A DNA stretch of 64,000 bases from Dyadobacter sp. CY356 (GCF_021440195.1 NZ_JAJTSZ010000006.1:434001-498000); one strand, 5' to 3'. Positions 44,429 through 54,612 are shown, counted from the first letter of the stretch. The notes: generated from the sequence alone by a model not told the origin. Made by a program: numbers and translations.

Positions 44429-44965
44429 TTAATGAATGTTGGAGATGTTAGTAGCCTGGCGTGCAGTTAGTTTCCAGTCATTTCCATTTTTTATCCAGAT
44501 GTTGGTAAATCTTCTGGTAACAACATTTTGCTGGTTATCAGAAGTCATTGTAGCGGTGGTGGTTTCATGACCCATTACAACAGCCATGTTGTAATTAATC
44601 GTAATTTTTTCGATGATACGGTCAAACGGAACAATCGACACTTTGTTTTTAAACAAATCAGTTTTAATGTCTGAAAGCGTTTCGACACTGTTATCCGGAT
44701 TTGTTACTACAAGAGTAGAAGACCATAACCGGGAAAGTTTTGTTGTATCACCATGTATATAAGCTTCTCTTTCCTGATTTTCCAGACTTCTTATCTCATC
44801 GTTTTCTGTCTTTATTTCCAGGCCCGAATCTTGTGACGAATCTCCTGTTTGTTCAATCAATACCCGTGTATCCGGATTCAAAATACCTGCTTGCGTTTTA
44901 GACCTGTACTTGAAAGAAGTGGCACCTAAAATCAGAAAAATAAAGATTAAAATATTCCTTTTCAT
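44429..44965 (-). CDS. NTF2-like (SnoaL/DUF4440) exported protein
   Basis: A 178-residue protein with an N-terminal hydrophobic segment (about 3-18) that probably exports it. A linker leads into an NTF2-like fold from about residue 57: IRSLENQEREAYIHGDTTKLSRLW is the typical first helix pair, and the closing strands are RRFTNIWIKNGNDWKLTARQATNI. Members bind or transform small molecules, but no active site is evident here. It has no close neighbours on its strand. Confidence 0.75.
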   Translation of the reverse strand: MKRNILIFIFLILGATSFKYRSKTQAGILNPDTRVLIEQTGDSSQDSGLEIKTENDEIRSLENQEREAYIHGDTTKLSRLWSSTLVVTNPDNSVETLSDIKTDLFKNKVSIVPFDRIIEKITINYNMAVVMGHETTTATMTSDNQQNVVTRRFTNIWIKNGNDWKLTARQATNISNIH

Positions 44966-45146
44966 GGCTAATGTGTATGTTGCTTTTCTTAAATTCTTCC
45001 TGGCTATAAATACAAACGTTGATACATCATAAACAGTATCAGCAGCTTACAAAGGTTTTAAATATTTTCTACAAAATTTAGCGTATTAATACTTTACCTA
45101 TGTACGTATATCTACGTGAAAAGTAACAATGCAGTTAAAAACAAAA

Positions 45147-45175
45147 AAAGAGAGATGGTTTCCCGTCTCTCTTTT
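45147..45175 (-). terminator. Terminator after metH
   Basis: AAGAGAGA pairs with TCTCTCTT around a short loop, followed on the minus strand by seven Ts. Confidence 0.8.
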
Positions 45176-45196
45176 GCAAATTGAACCTTACTACTA

Positions 45197-48100
45197 TTAA
45201 TAACCTAAAACCGGAGCAAGCCATTTCTCAATTTCTTCCAGCGGCATATTTTTTCTTCTTGCATAATCTTCAACCTGATCTTTAAAGATTTTCCCAACCG
45301 GGAAATAGCGACTCTCCGGATGAGAGAAATACCATCCGCTTACGCTGCTTGCCGGGTACATGGCGTAGCTTTCCGTAAGTGTAACACCCAGTTTTTCAGC
45401 TTCAAGCAAATCAAATAACATACGTTTTTCTGTATGATCAGGACTTGCCGGATATCCCGGGGCCGGACGAATACCGGTATACGCTTCCTTGATCAGCTCT
45501 TCATTCGTAAAATTTTCTTCCGGAGAATGTCCCCAGATTTCTTTTCGCACGCGTTCGTGCATAAGTTCTGTTAAGGCTTCAACCAAACGGTCTGCCAAAG
45601 CTTTTACCATGATACTGTTGTAATCATCATGATCAGCTTCATACTTTTCGATCAAAGCCTCGATACCAACGCCAGCTGTGACCGTAAATCCTCCGATATA
45701 ATCCAGATGACCACTTTCAAGCGGTGCTATAAAATCGGACAAACAATAATTTGCCAGACCTTTTGCTTTTTCACTTTGCTGACGTAAGTGATGTAAAACC
45801 TTCATGGTATCATTCACCAACTCGCCTCCATTTACTTGTTCAAGCGTATGCTGACTGATTTTATATTCAATATGCTCATGCGAACCATGACGTTCACAGG
45901 ATGTTTGTTTTACTTCCTCCTGATAATGATGCAGAACGATATCGTCACCAATAGAATTTGCGGGCCAGAAACCGATCACAGCACGTGCTTTCAAACTTTT
46001 ATCACGAATGATTTGTCCTAAAAGTACCGCTGCATCTTCAAATAAACGAGAAGCTTCTTCACCGACCACCTTGTCTTCAAATATCTTTGGATATTTTCCG
46101 TGCAGCTGCCAGGTCTGGAAAAATGGAGTCCAGTCGATATATTTTGCTATTTCAGCAAGGTCGTAATCGTCATAAACACGTGTTCCCAAAAACTGCGGTT
46201 TTATTGCCTTGAAATTTTTCCAGTCAATTTTTACCTTATTTTCACGTGATTTTTCAATAGAATGATGCGCCTTCTCCCCCCCTCTTTTCGCATGATCATC
46301 ACGAAGTTTTGCATATTCTACTTTGATATCAGACAAAACCTGCGACTGGCTCAGATCACTCTGGATCAGTTTTCCGGCAACCGGAACAGACCGTGAAGCA
46401 TCGAGAACGTGAATTACAGCGCCTGAATAATTCGGATCAATCTTTACAGCTGTATGAATACGCGATGTCGTTGCACCACCGATCAATAGCGGCATTTTAA
46501 AATTGCGGCGTTCCATTTCTTTGGCAACACCCACCATTTCGTCAAGCGATGGCGTAATTAATCCTGAAAGACCGATAATATCAACATTATGTTCAATAGC
46601 CGCCGCCAGGATTTTGTCCGTCGGCACCATCACACCAAGATCTATAATCTCATAATTGTTACAACCTAACACAACACCCACAATATTTTTACCAATATCA
46701 TGGACATCCCCTTTTACTGTTGCCAGCAAAATCTTACCTGCAAATGACGATCCTTCCTGTTTTTCTGCTTCAATATAAGGTTGTAAAAATGCAACCGCTT
46801 TTTTCATTACACGGGCAGATTTTACCACTTGCGGAAGAAACATTTTTCCTTCGCCAAACAAATCTCCAACAATACTCATCCCGTCCATCAGCGGACCTTC
46901 GATGATTTCCAGCGGACGCGAAAACATAGGAAGACATTCTTCAACATCAATTTCAATATAATCGGCATTACCTTTTACCAAAGCATGGCTGATCCGCTCT
47001 CTCACCGGCAATTCTCTCCAGCTAAGATCCGGGCCGGTCGCCACTTTTCCTTTGTCTTTTACGGTCTCAGCGAAACTTACCAGCTTTTCAGTAGCCTCTG
47101 CATTTCGGTTTAAAAGTACGTCTTCAACCAGTTCAAGAATATCCTTTGGAATTTCGTCATAGATACCAAGTTGTCCGGCATTAACGATTCCCATGTCCAT
47201 ACCCGCTCTGATGGCGTGATATAAAAATGCAGTATGAATCGCTTCACGAACCAGTTCATTTCCACGGAAACTGAACGAAACGTTAGAAACACCACCCGAA
47301 ACTTTTGCAAAAGGCAGATTCGCCTTAATCCATTTTACAGATTCGATGAAATCGACCGCATAATTATTATGCTCTTCCATTCCTGTGGCAACGGTCAGGA
47401 TGTTTGGGTCAAAAATGATATCCTGCGGTGGAAATCCTACTTCATCAACCAAAATGCGGTAAGCTCTCCCACAAATTTCTTTTCTTCTTTCCAGGTTATC
47501 CGCTTGTCCGGTTTCATCAAAAGCCATCACAACAGCCGCAGCTCCGTAACGTAAAACTGCCCTGGCCGATTCTTTAAATTTCTCCTCGCCTTCTTTTAAA
47601 GATATTGAGTTAACGATTGCTTTTCCTTGTGTACATTTCAAACCAGCCTCAATCACTTCCCATTTTGAAGAATCGATCATTAACGGCACACGAGAAATAT
47701 CCGGTTCAGCGGCGATCAGGTTTACGAAGGTTTTCATGGCTTCAACGCCGTCGATCATCCCTTCATCCATGTTGATATCAATTACCTGCGCACCATTTTC
47801 TACCTGATCACGGGCAACGGCCAAAGCTTCATCAAACTTTCCGGTACGGATCAGTCTTGCAAACATTTTAGAACCCGACACATTACAACGTTCACCAATA
47901 TTGACAAAATTGGTAAGTTTGGTAATATCCATCGGTTCCAGACCTGAAAGCTTCAGGATCTTTTCAGATTTTGGAATTTCTCTTGGTTTATATTTCCCGG
48001 CCAGATCCGCGATCACACGAATATGTCCAGGCGTAGTTCCGCAGCACCCTCCAATAATATTGATCAGGTTATCTCTCAAAAACCCGTCGATCACCTCACC

Positions 48101-49021
48101 CATTTGTTCAGGTGATTCATCATATTCACCCATTTCATTTGGCAAACCCGCGTTCGGGTGAGCGGAAGTATAAAAAGGTGAATTACTCGCCAGAATTTGT
48201 ACATAAGGACGCATTAAATCTGCTCCCAACGCACAATTCAAACCAACCGATAAAAGCGGCAAATGTGATATAGAAGTAAGAAATGCTTCCGTAGTTTGTC
48301 CGGAAAGTGTACGGCCGGATGCATCCGTAATAGTACCGGAAACCATGATCGGCAAAAACCCGTCTGCACCTGTTTTCCAGCTTGGCAAAACTTCCACCAA
48401 TCCGTTTTTGGCATCAGTAAAAAATTTATCTATCGCAAAAAGCGCAGCTTTTGCATTCAGTGTATCAAAAACCGTTTCAACCAGAAGAAGATCACAACCT
48501 CCATCTGTCAAACCTTTGATTTGTTCATAATAAGCCTCAACCAGCTGATCAAAAGTGATTGCGCGGTAACCCGGATTATTTACGTCAGGAGACAAGGAAG
48601 CAGTCCTGTTGGTTGGTCCTATTGAACCGGCAACAAAACGCGGTTTATCGGGCTCACGCTCTGTGAAATCATCGGCAACTTCGCGGGCAAGTCTGGCAGA
48701 TTCAAAATTTAATTCATAAACCAGTTCCTCCATACCATAGTCGGCCATGGCAATGGTAGTTCCTGAAAATGTATTGGTTTCAGCGATGTCCGCACCAGCT
48801 TCAAAATATGCCGCATGGATTTCCTTGATCACATCAGGGCGCGTCAGTGAAAGCAAATCATTATTACCTTTCACATCATGGCCCCAATCCTTGAATCTTT
48901 CTCCGCTGTAATCGTAATCTTCTAATTTATAGCGCTGAATCATCGTACCCATTGCACCGTCAAGCACAAGAATACGTTCTTTCAATATTTCACGAATGTC
49001 AAACTTCTGAGTTGTTATCAT
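45197..49021 (-). CDS. metH: Cobalamin-dependent methionine synthase
   Basis: Methylates homocysteine from methyltetrahydrofolate by way of methylcobalamin. The 1274-residue protein has all four modules. The homocysteine domain (about 1-340) carries the zinc cysteines in [10 protein letters not shown]. The pterin domain (about 360-620) shows [13 protein letters not shown]. The cobalamin cap and binding domains have [11 protein letters not shown], whose histidine (near residue 773) ligates cobalt. The C-terminal reactivation domain binds AdoMet with [12 protein letters not shown]. The window also holds the cobalamin-independent enzyme metE, so the cell has both routes. A promoter is visible about 90 bases upstream. 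Confidence 0.97.
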   Translation of the reverse strand: MITTQKFDIREILKERILVLDGAMGTMIQRYKLEDYDYSGERFKDWGHDVKGNNDLLSLTRPDVIKEIHAAYFEAGADIAETNTFSGTTIAMADYGMEELVYELNFESARLAREVADDFTEREPDKPRFVAGSIGPTNRTASLSPDVNNPGYRAITFDQLVEAYYEQIKGLTDGGCDLLLVETVFDTLNAKAALFAIDKFFTDAKNGLVEVLPSWKTGADGFLPIMVSGTITDASGRTLSGQTTEAFLTSISHLPLLSVGLNCALGADLMRPYVQILASNSPFYTSAHPNAGLPNEMGEYDESPEQMGEVIDGFLRDNLINIIGGCCGTTPGHIRVIADLAGKYKPREIPKSEKILKLSGLEPMDITKLTNFVNIGERCNVSGSKMFARLIRTGKFDEALAVARDQVENGAQVIDINMDEGMIDGVEAMKTFVNLIAAEPDISRVPLMIDSSKWEVIEAGLKCTQGKAIVNSISLKEGEEKFKESARAVLRYGAAAVVMAFDETGQADNLERRKEICGRAYRILVDEVGFPPQDIIFDPNILTVATGMEEHNNYAVDFIESVKWIKANLPFAKVSGGVSNVSFSFRGNELVREAIHTAFLYHAIRAGMDMGIVNAGQLGIYDEIPKDILELVEDVLLNRNAEATEKLVSFAETVKDKGKVATGPDLSWRELPVRERISHALVKGNADYIEIDVEECLPMFSRPLEIIEGPLMDGMSIVGDLFGEGKMFLPQVVKSARVMKKAVAFLQPYIEAEKQEGSSFAGKILLATVKGDVHDIGKNIVGVVLGCNNYEIIDLGVMVPTDKILAAAIEHNVDIIGLSGLITPSLDEMVGVAKEMERRNFKMPLLIGGATTSRIHTAVKIDPNYSGAVIHVLDASRSVPVAGKLIQSDLSQSQVLSDIKVEYAKLRDDHAKRGGEKAHHSIEKSRENKVKIDWKNFKAIKPQFLGTRVYDDYDLAEIAKYIDWTPFFQTWQLHGKYPKIFEDKVVGEEASRLFEDAAVLLGQIIRDKSLKARAVIGFWPANSIGDDIVLHHYQEEVKQTSCERHGSHEHIEYKISQHTLEQVNGGELVNDTMKVLHHLRQQSEKAKGLANYCLSDFIAPLESGHLDYIGGFTVTAGVGIEALIEKYEADHDDYNSIMVKALADRLVEALTELMHERVRKEIWGHSPEENFTNEELIKEAYTGIRPAPGYPASPDHTEKRMLFDLLEAEKLGVTLTESYAMYPASSVSGWYFSHPESRYFPVGKIFKDQVEDYARRKNMPLEEIEKWLAPVLGY

Positions 49022-49111
49022 TATATCTTTATCGTAGTCCGAAAAAATAATTCCGCCATGTTTTTAAATCTGCAAACTTCAAATGACGCTGGTCACACAA
49101 AATCCACAATA

Positions 49112-49142
49112 CAAATTTACGCCGATAGATGTTTTATTCAAA
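49112..49142 (-). promoter_or_regulatory. Promoter of metH
   Basis: On the minus strand TTTG (49142-49139), 19 bases, then TAAATTTG (49119-49112) match the Bacteroidota consensus. The leader would be about 85 bases; no riboswitch was recognised in it. Confidence 0.6.
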
Positions 49143-49242
49143 AAATTGAAAAAAAATAGACGGTTAGTCTGCTTTTTAAGCAACGGGTAAATTATTTATC
49201 TACATTTGAAGTAAAAAATGGAATTGTAAAGATAATCTATCT

Positions 49243-49722
49243 ATGTATAATCTGGACGATACAGATTGCAAAATACTGCACTATCTGCAACAGGATGCTA
49301 CGTTGAAAACGCGTGAATTGTCAGAAAAACTTAATCTTTCGTATACACCTGTATATGAGCGAATCCGCCGATTGGAAAAAGAAGGTATCATTAAAAAATA
49401 TGTCGCGCTGGTTGACCGCGAAAAAGTGGGCAAAAAACTGATGGTATTTTGTAACATTGCCCTAAAAGAACACTCGCTGACAATGGGCGAAAAATTTGTA
49501 AAAGCAGTTTTAGCAATGCCCGAGGTAATGGAATGTTTTAATATTTCCGGAGATTATGATTTTTTGCTGAAAATTGTAGTGAACGATATGTCGCAATACC
49601 AGCATTTTTTGATGCAAAAGTTAGGATCTCTGGAAAATATCGGAAGTTCTCACAGTTTATTTGTGATGGGAGAAATAAAAAATACTTCTGAAATTGAAAT
49701 GCTTGATTCAAAGTCAAAATAA
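49243..49722 (+). CDS. Lrp/AsnC family transcriptional regulator
   Basis: A 159-residue regulator. The N-terminal winged helix (about 4-60) has DCKILHYLQQDATLKTRELSEKL and the recognition helix SYTPVYERIRRLEKEGIIKKY. The C-terminal RAM domain (about 68-150) has the beta-alpha-beta pattern of amino-acid binding with FNISGDYDFLLKIVV. It is divergent from metH, with 221 bases between, so control of methionine or other amino acid genes is a fair guess but not shown. A TACATTTG -7 box is at 49201-49208. Confidence 0.92.
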   Translation: MYNLDDTDCKILHYLQQDATLKTRELSEKLNLSYTPVYERIRRLEKEGIIKKYVALVDREKVGKKLMVFCNIALKEHSLTMGEKFVKAVLAMPEVMECFNISGDYDFLLKIVVNDMSQYQHFLMQKLGSLENIGSSHSLFVMGEIKNTSEIEMLDSKSK

Positions 49723-49762
49723 CACTCAGGCATTTCATTTTTAAGTATAACTACAAAAAATA

Positions 49763-49793
49763 AATACGGAACCAGAAGATCCGGTCCCGTATT
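49763..49793. terminator. Hairpin between the Lrp and PepSY-like genes
   Basis: AATACGGAACC and GGTCCCGTATT pair with one mismatch around a nine-base loop, between convergent genes. T runs are moderate. Confidence 0.6.
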
Positions 49794-49817
49794 CCAACTC
49801 ACCCCTAACAAAATTCT

Positions 49818-50444
49818 TTAATGCTTTTTCGGGCCACCCTTCATTGGTTTATCCAATTCCTTATTGAATGTTCCGTCTGCGTTGAATAGTAATACTTTCA
49901 CTTTACTGTCGATTACTATCCCCACAAAATATTGTTCGTCTGCGTTAGTGCCTGCTTTCTTGATTTCAGCACCTGCATATGTTGTTGTGATGTAAGAAGT
50001 GATCGTTGCGGGAAGATCTGCAACCCCTACTTCGGTCAGTTTCGCTTTATGTTCAAAATGCTTTAACTCTTCTTTAAAAGTACCATCTGCATTGAATATC
50101 AATCCTTTTGGCGTTGTTCCATCCGCTAGAAGGATGGTTACAACAATCTTGCCACTCTGATCGGTTGCTGCAAATTTGATCGTTGAAGATGGGTAAGTAG
50201 TAGAAATATATGTTGTAATAGCCGTTGAAAGATCAGCTACTGCAACCTCTGTCAGCTTTCCTTTACATACATGCGTTGTTACTGAATCTGACTCAATTGA
50301 AAAACGTGCTGCCGTTGTGGACACAGTTTCCAGACTCACATCCGTGCTCGTATCAGTCGTTGGACTCATACCCGAATCATCCTTGTTACAGGAGGCGATC
50401 AATACACCTAATGATACTACCAATAATGCAGCTACCTTTTTCAT
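49818..50444 (-). CDS. PepSY-like (DUF2874-type) lipoprotein with two repeats
   Basis: A 208-residue lipoprotein (signal ending in VLIASC, cysteine 19). After a serine/threonine-rich linker it holds two repeats of about 65 residues. Each begins KLTEVAVADL or KLTEVGVADL and ends FNADGTFKEEL or FNADGTFNKEL, matching the PepSY-like/BLIP-fold domain common in Bacteroidota surface proteins. Relatives are thought to bind or inhibit partners in the envelope; no function is shown. It ends in KPMKGGPKKH, a basic tail. Confidence 0.8.
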   Translation of the reverse strand: MKKVAALLVVSLGVLIASCNKDDSGMSPTTDTSTDVSLETVSTTAARFSIESDSVTTHVCKGKLTEVAVADLSTAITTYISTTYPSSTIKFAATDQSGKIVVTILLADGTTPKGLIFNADGTFKEELKHFEHKAKLTEVGVADLPATITSYITTTYAGAEIKKAGTNADEQYFVGIVIDSKVKVLLFNADGTFNKELDKPMKGGPKKH

Positions 50445-50819
50445 AGAACAGTTTGTTTAATAGTGTGACAATAAAACATTTGCTGGTTTAAGGGTCATTA
50501 CGCCACGCCAGAACGGGTTGTTGCAAAATGCAGGAAATTTTATTTTGATTATTTTACATTACCATATCAACAAATTCTGACTCCTGTGTCTTATATAAAT
50601 AGCCATTACCGGCGTAAAAGGAATTTATTACAAGTTTTTCATCTGACTATCAATATTATAACCCTATTAGAATCAGATTATGTACGATTAATTTTTACGT
50701 CAAAAAGATTAACTTAGCGAAAGATATTTTGTAAAAAACAAAATACTTGCAACGGACTGGCGGGCTTAGGCGTATCGGTTAATACAAATTCATATCCTGA
50801 CAAATTTGACACCCTAACT
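50445..50819. other. Intergenic region upstream of the ECF sigma gene
   Basis: A 375-base AT-rich gap between divergent genes. It must hold both promoters. A TAACTTTG box at 50815-50822 overlaps the predicted TTG start of the sigma gene and lacks a -33 partner, so it is probably chance. No RNA gene or repeat is seen. Confidence 0.45.
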
Positions 50820-51434
50820 TTGCTATTTGGTAAAAAATCTTCTTTCGATGAAAACGACTTCGGAACGGTCGTTTCTGCATGTGTAGCTGGTAATAACCAG
50901 GCTCAGAGGTATTTGTATAAGCATTTTTTCAGCTATTCAAAAAGTATCTGTCTACGCTACACATCAACGCCTGAGGAGGCAGAGGAGGTACTCAACGAAG
51001 GTTTCCTGAAAGTTTTTAACAATATGGACAGGTATGATTCCGCGCATCCCTTCAAGGCGTGGCTTCGTACCATTATGGTAAATACGGCAATCAGTTATTA
51101 CCGAAAGCATAAAAAACATCATGAAGATATGGTCTCGCTTGAAGACGCGCCATATCCCCGGTTTGATGATGATATTGTGGGACAGATAACGGCTGATGAA
51201 ATTTTAAAACTAATACAGGAAATAAAACCAATATATAAAAACGTCTTTCTTCTTTATGTGGTAGAAGGATATAACCATCGCGAAATAGCTGATTTACTGC
51301 AAATTAATGAGGCTACGGTACGCTCGCACTACGTAAGGGCAAGAGCACGGTTACAACATTTGATCAAACAATATTATCCTCATCTCTTTCCCAGTGATTG
51401 GGGCATAAAGTCTTTCAAAAGCAATGAAAACTGA
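50820..51434 (+). CDS. ECF-type RNA polymerase sigma factor
   Basis: A sigma-70 family factor of about 204 residues. Region 2 spans about 25-95 (YLYKHFFSYSKSICLRYTSTPEEAEEVLNEGFLKVF split by helices) and region 4 spans about 130-185 (VVEGYNHREIADLLQINEATVRSHYVRARARL). It has no region 1 or 3, as in ECF factors. The start is a TTG with no in-frame ATG nearby, so the exact N-terminus is uncertain by some residues. It overlaps the following gene by 11 bases, which marks that gene as the likely regulatory partner. Confidence 0.88.
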   Translation: MLFGKKSSFDENDFGTVVSACVAGNNQAQRYLYKHFFSYSKSICLRYTSTPEEAEEVLNEGFLKVFNNMDRYDSAHPFKAWLRTIMVNTAISYYRKHKKHHEDMVSLEDAPYPRFDDDIVGQITADEILKLIQEIKPIYKNVFLLYVVEGYNHREIADLLQINEATVRSHYVRARARLQHLIKQYYPHLFPSDWGIKSFKSNEN

Positions 51435-53130
51435 TAAATTTGAAAAAACTATACGCCGGAAACTAGAAAGCATTGAGCCCGAATTTCATGAAAATGACTG
51501 GACGAAAATGCAGAACTTTATGCAAGCCAATACGCCTCCAACGTTTTGGCAGCAATACAGTTCATGGTTTGGTTATGCGGCGGCAGCGGCAGTTTCTTCG
51601 GTCATGGTGTTTTTGTATGTGAACCAGCTTTCACAGAACAACACTTTGCTAAGTGATGTAAAAACGCTGCAAAACCAGATTGAAACCATTAAAAACACAC
51701 CAACCGTAATTCAAAAAACAGATACGGTTTATGTGGTTCAACAACAGGTCATCGAAAAACCTGTTTATGACAAACAGATTTCAAATCAGGAAGAGCAGAG
51801 ATTTATTCCGCAGCAAAACGAAAGTCAGGAATCTCTGGCCAGCTCGGATGAAAATCAAAAAACCGAAGTAGGAAACAATACCGATCCTGGCTCAAAACCT
51901 GATGGTAAAAGTGTTGAAGAAGTTAACTTAAATCCATCGCTCAACTCCAAAAATGAAGTTTTGGCTGGTAATAGCCAACCTGAGAATGTTAGAAATTCGG
52001 TTGATTCCAACGGTAGTCAGTCTCCTGGAAAATCCCGGAATGATGGTATAGGAAAAAATTCAGTAACCATTAATTCAAACTCTTCCGTTGCACTTAATGG
52101 CAATACCATAAGCACAAACGGCAATAATAATCCGATTACAAAAGGAACTAATAATTCCGCATCAGGAAATACGGGAAGGAATTCCGGTTCAAATGGCAAT
52201 GGAAATTTTGGAAACGGAAATTCAATGGTTGATAATAATGCCGGTAATCAAAAAAACCTCCCGGTATATACTGCAAAAACGCTTGATGAAAAATTTGATC
52301 AGCTGGAGGTTAAGGCTCCCGTTGGCCAGACTAATTATACCGCACTTTCCCGAAAAATGAATTATGGCCTGGCTCACCGGATCTCGCCGAAACAGGTAAG
52401 AAATGTATTACTGGCTGCTAATCCACCTAAAATTCAGGAAGAGACAAAAAATGTTGAATCAAACAAGAAGGTTGAGTCTGCTAAAAAAACAGAAACCACA
52501 ATCCCAAGATTCAATTTGAAAGTGCCCTATCGCTTTGGAATTGCCCAACAGTGGGAAGGTAAAAACCAGGTTAAAACAGTAATTGGCGAAGTGTTGGTTT
52601 CAAAAAACTTTTCTGTTTCAACAGGAGTAAGCTGGGTAAAAATAAAGCCGGAACAGTTTAATTCAGAAAAAAGTTATAACGACAAAAACCGTTCAGACTT
52701 TAAGAAAGACCACTTTCTTCCAATGGCATTAAAAGTGATTAATATGAAAATCAAGTCGTCACTGATGCAGATCCCTATTAATGTAGCTTTCAGAAAAAAT
52801 ATTGGAGAAGGCCTTTCCTATTTTGTCGGAGCCGGAACGAATATCACATTAAGCTCAAAAAGAGATATAGCGTACGATTGTTTCTTTAACTCCAGTCCAC
52901 GCCCAGGCCCTGATATTTATTTCCAGAATGAACGGGCCTCTGAAAAAATAGATCTTAAACTTTTCAATTCTGTTAACTTTTCAGCGGGGATAGAAAAAAG
53001 TTTCCATCCGGTTGTGGTTCAGGCGGAAGGATATCTTTACAGTTATTTCAATCCGATTTCTCCGCAAGCCACCAAAACTGGACCCGGCTTCAAAATAAAG
53101 CTGCTTTACCAGATTGGCAAAAAAATGTAA
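51424..53130 (+). CDS. Membrane-anchored anti-sigma-like protein with C-terminal beta-barrel-like domain
   Basis: A 568-residue protein. A cytoplasmic start of about 45 residues, containing EPEFHENDWTKMQNFMQ, could hold the sigma factor. One membrane segment (about 47-66) is followed by a possible coiled coil (about 70-92). A long low-complexity stretch (about 115-285) is rich in N, S and G. A C-terminal region from about 350 alternates strands typical of outer-membrane beta-barrels (VPYRFGIAQQW, SVSTGVSWVKIKP, FVGAGTNITLSSKR, PGFKIKLLYQIGKKM). The gene overlaps the ECF sigma gene. A role in envelope signalling is inferred. A perfect terminator lies directly after it. Confidence 0.75.
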   Translation: MKTDKFEKTIRRKLESIEPEFHENDWTKMQNFMQANTPPTFWQQYSSWFGYAAAAAVSSVMVFLYVNQLSQNNTLLSDVKTLQNQIETIKNTPTVIQKTDTVYVVQQQVIEKPVYDKQISNQEEQRFIPQQNESQESLASSDENQKTEVGNNTDPGSKPDGKSVEEVNLNPSLNSKNEVLAGNSQPENVRNSVDSNGSQSPGKSRNDGIGKNSVTINSNSSVALNGNTISTNGNNNPITKGTNNSASGNTGRNSGSNGNGNFGNGNSMVDNNAGNQKNLPVYTAKTLDEKFDQLEVKAPVGQTNYTALSRKMNYGLAHRISPKQVRNVLLAANPPKIQEETKNVESNKKVESAKKTETTIPRFNLKVPYRFGIAQQWEGKNQVKTVIGEVLVSKNFSVSTGVSWVKIKPEQFNSEKSYNDKNRSDFKKDHFLPMALKVINMKIKSSLMQIPINVAFRKNIGEGLSYFVGAGTNITLSSKRDIAYDCFFNSSPRPGPDIYFQNERASEKIDLKLFNSVNFSAGIEKSFHPVVVQAEGYLYSYFNPISPQATKTGPGFKIKLLYQIGKKM

Positions 53131-53137
53131 ATACCTT

Positions 53138-53163
53138 TGTCCGGACGATTCCGGACATTTTTA
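53138..53163 (+). terminator. Terminator of the sigma/anti-sigma operon
   Basis: TGTCCGGA and TCCGGACA form an eight-base stem with loop CGAT, followed by five Ts. It overlaps the first possible start of the next gene, which argues for a later start there. Confidence 0.85.
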
Positions 53164-53226
53164 TTAAAAGATGTTCGTGAAAAGCCCTATTTTTGGTTTT
53201 TATTACACCTTTATTACAGTTCACTT

Positions 53227-54111
53227 TTGAAATTCGCTGCAATAGATATTGGATCCAATGGTGCCCGTATGCAAATCTCTTCGGTTTTGCATGACGAAGG
53301 AATCACTCGTTTAAAAAAAGTCGAGTATGTACGTTTTCCGCTCCGACTTGGACATGACGTTTTTACAGAAGGTAGAATATCGCCTCTGAGTGAGGATCGT
53401 ATGATCAAATTGATGCTTTCCTATCAGCTTTTGATGGAACTTCATGAAGTAGAAGATTACATGGCCTGCGCAACTTCTGCGATGCGGGAAGCTGAAAACG
53501 GGTACGAAGTACGGGCAAATATCGAGCAAAGGACAGGCATTCATATACAAATTATTGATGGACAGCGCGAAGCAGAACTTGTTAACAATGTCGTTGTAAA
53601 ATCGCTGGACAATGGACAATATCTGCACATTGATGTGGGTGGAGGAAGTACTGAGCTTAATTTATACCAGGATCGCCAGAAAATAATTGCCAAGTCATTT
53701 AAACTGGGATCCGTGCGTTTGCTTGAAGGAAAAGAGTCAAAAACGGCTTTCCAGAAAATGCAGGAATGGATTCTTAAATATGTCGATCACACAAAACCAA
53801 TTGAAGCAGTAGGAACTGGTGGAAACATCAATAAGCTGTTTGATTTGTCTTCCAAGTTAAGTGAAAGCTCAACAAGTCTGGATGAAATCCTGCGGATGCG
53901 CGACTATATAGCACAGTTTACACTTGCTGAACGTATCAACAAACTTCAATTAAATCCTGACCGGGCGGATGTAATTGTCCCGGCCGGTGACATCTATACT
54001 TCTGCTATGAAGTGGGCCGGCGCAACCGTTATCCATGTACCTGATGTTGGCCTGAAAGATGGTATGTTACAGTTACTTTATGACAGAGCATGCAGAAAAA
54101 AAAGGATCTGA
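53227..54111 (+). CDS. Ppx/GppA family phosphatase
   Basis: Exopolyphosphatase/guanosine-pentaphosphatase family of the actin-like ATPase fold, about 294 residues from the TTG at 53227. The family begins exactly here with KFAAIDIGSNGARMQIS; a further in-frame TTG at 53137 lies inside a terminator hairpin and would add an unrelated stretch. The phosphate-binding motif HIDVGGGSTELNLY near residue 137 and the late EAVGTGGNINKLF support the call. It acts on polyphosphate or pppGpp. It has only the core two domains, without the C-terminal HD part of longer relatives. Confidence 0.85.
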   Translation: MKFAAIDIGSNGARMQISSVLHDEGITRLKKVEYVRFPLRLGHDVFTEGRISPLSEDRMIKLMLSYQLLMELHEVEDYMACATSAMREAENGYEVRANIEQRTGIHIQIIDGQREAELVNNVVVKSLDNGQYLHIDVGGGSTELNLYQDRQKIIAKSFKLGSVRLLEGKESKTAFQKMQEWILKYVDHTKPIEAVGTGGNINKLFDLSSKLSESSTSLDEILRMRDYIAQFTLAERINKLQLNPDRADVIVPAGDIYTSAMKWAGATVIHVPDVGLKDGMLQLLYDRACRKKRI

Positions 54112-54124
54112 TACAGATCCTTTT
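54100..54124. terminator. Terminator at the end of the Ppx/GppA gene
   Basis: AAAAGGATCTG and CAGATCCTTTT form an 11-base perfect stem around a three-base loop. The stop codon lies inside it. It also faces the convergent SxtJ-like gene. Confidence 0.75.
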
Positions 54125-54147
54125 CGATTGGCTTGATTGATATTTTT

Positions 54148-54516
54148 TTACCAGACCTGTTCAAGGTCTTTTGAAGTGTATTTATGATTCCGGTCAATAA
54201 ATACACTTTTTTTGCTTTCACGTTTTAGTGCCAACGGATTTTTCTTTCCCAATTTTGCCATAATTGCAACGGGTACAAGAACAACAAAAAATACGATTGA
54301 AAGTAAAATCTTACCATTGATTGCGCCAAGTACTTCTGCAAATTTATACCAGCCTTTAACGATCAAATCTCCTGCCACGGGAATCGCTATGCAAATTACG
54401 CCGATAGCAGCCGCTGCAATCAATAAATAAGGATATCTGGATTTAAAAATAAAATATAGCACGACCAGTCCGGTTACTATCACCAGCTGCGCTTTGGCTT
54501 TTTCTGATTCGCTCAT
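54148..54516 (-). CDS. SxtJ-like membrane protein
   Basis: A 122-residue protein with three hydrophobic segments (about 10-24, 30-50 and 68-88) and a basic, charged C-terminus. Arrangement and neighbours fit the SxtJ family, named from the saxitoxin cluster, where a small membrane protein of this kind lies beside a carbamoyltransferase. In this window a carbamoyltransferase, an SGNH protein and a DUF5989-like protein precede it on the same strand. The biochemical role of SxtJ proteins is unknown. Confidence 0.7.
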   Translation of the reverse strand: MSESEKAKAQLVIVTGLVVLYFIFKSRYPYLLIAAAAIGVICIAIPVAGDLIVKGWYKFAEVLGAINGKILLSIVFFVVLVPVAIMAKLGKKNPLALKRESKKSVFIDRNHKYTSKDLEQVW

Positions 54517-54575
54517 TAGTAAAATAAAAAGGATATAAAAATGTAGCTTCCTGAAAACAAGAAGCTTTTTGAAAA

Positions 54576-54612
54576 ATTAAAGCCATCAACATATAGCGTT
54601 GATGGCTTTAAT
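54576..54612 (-). terminator. Hairpin within the carbamoyltransferase cluster
   Basis: ATTAAAGCCATCAAC and its exact complement form a 15-base stem with a seven-base loop, followed on the minus strand by TTTTTC. It separates the DUF5989-like gene from the SxtJ-like gene, so it may end or weaken the transcript there. Confidence 0.8.

Noticed and set aside
50815-50822. TAACTTTG as promoter of the ECF sigma gene
   Set aside because: It overlaps the translation start and has no -33 partner at the usual distance.
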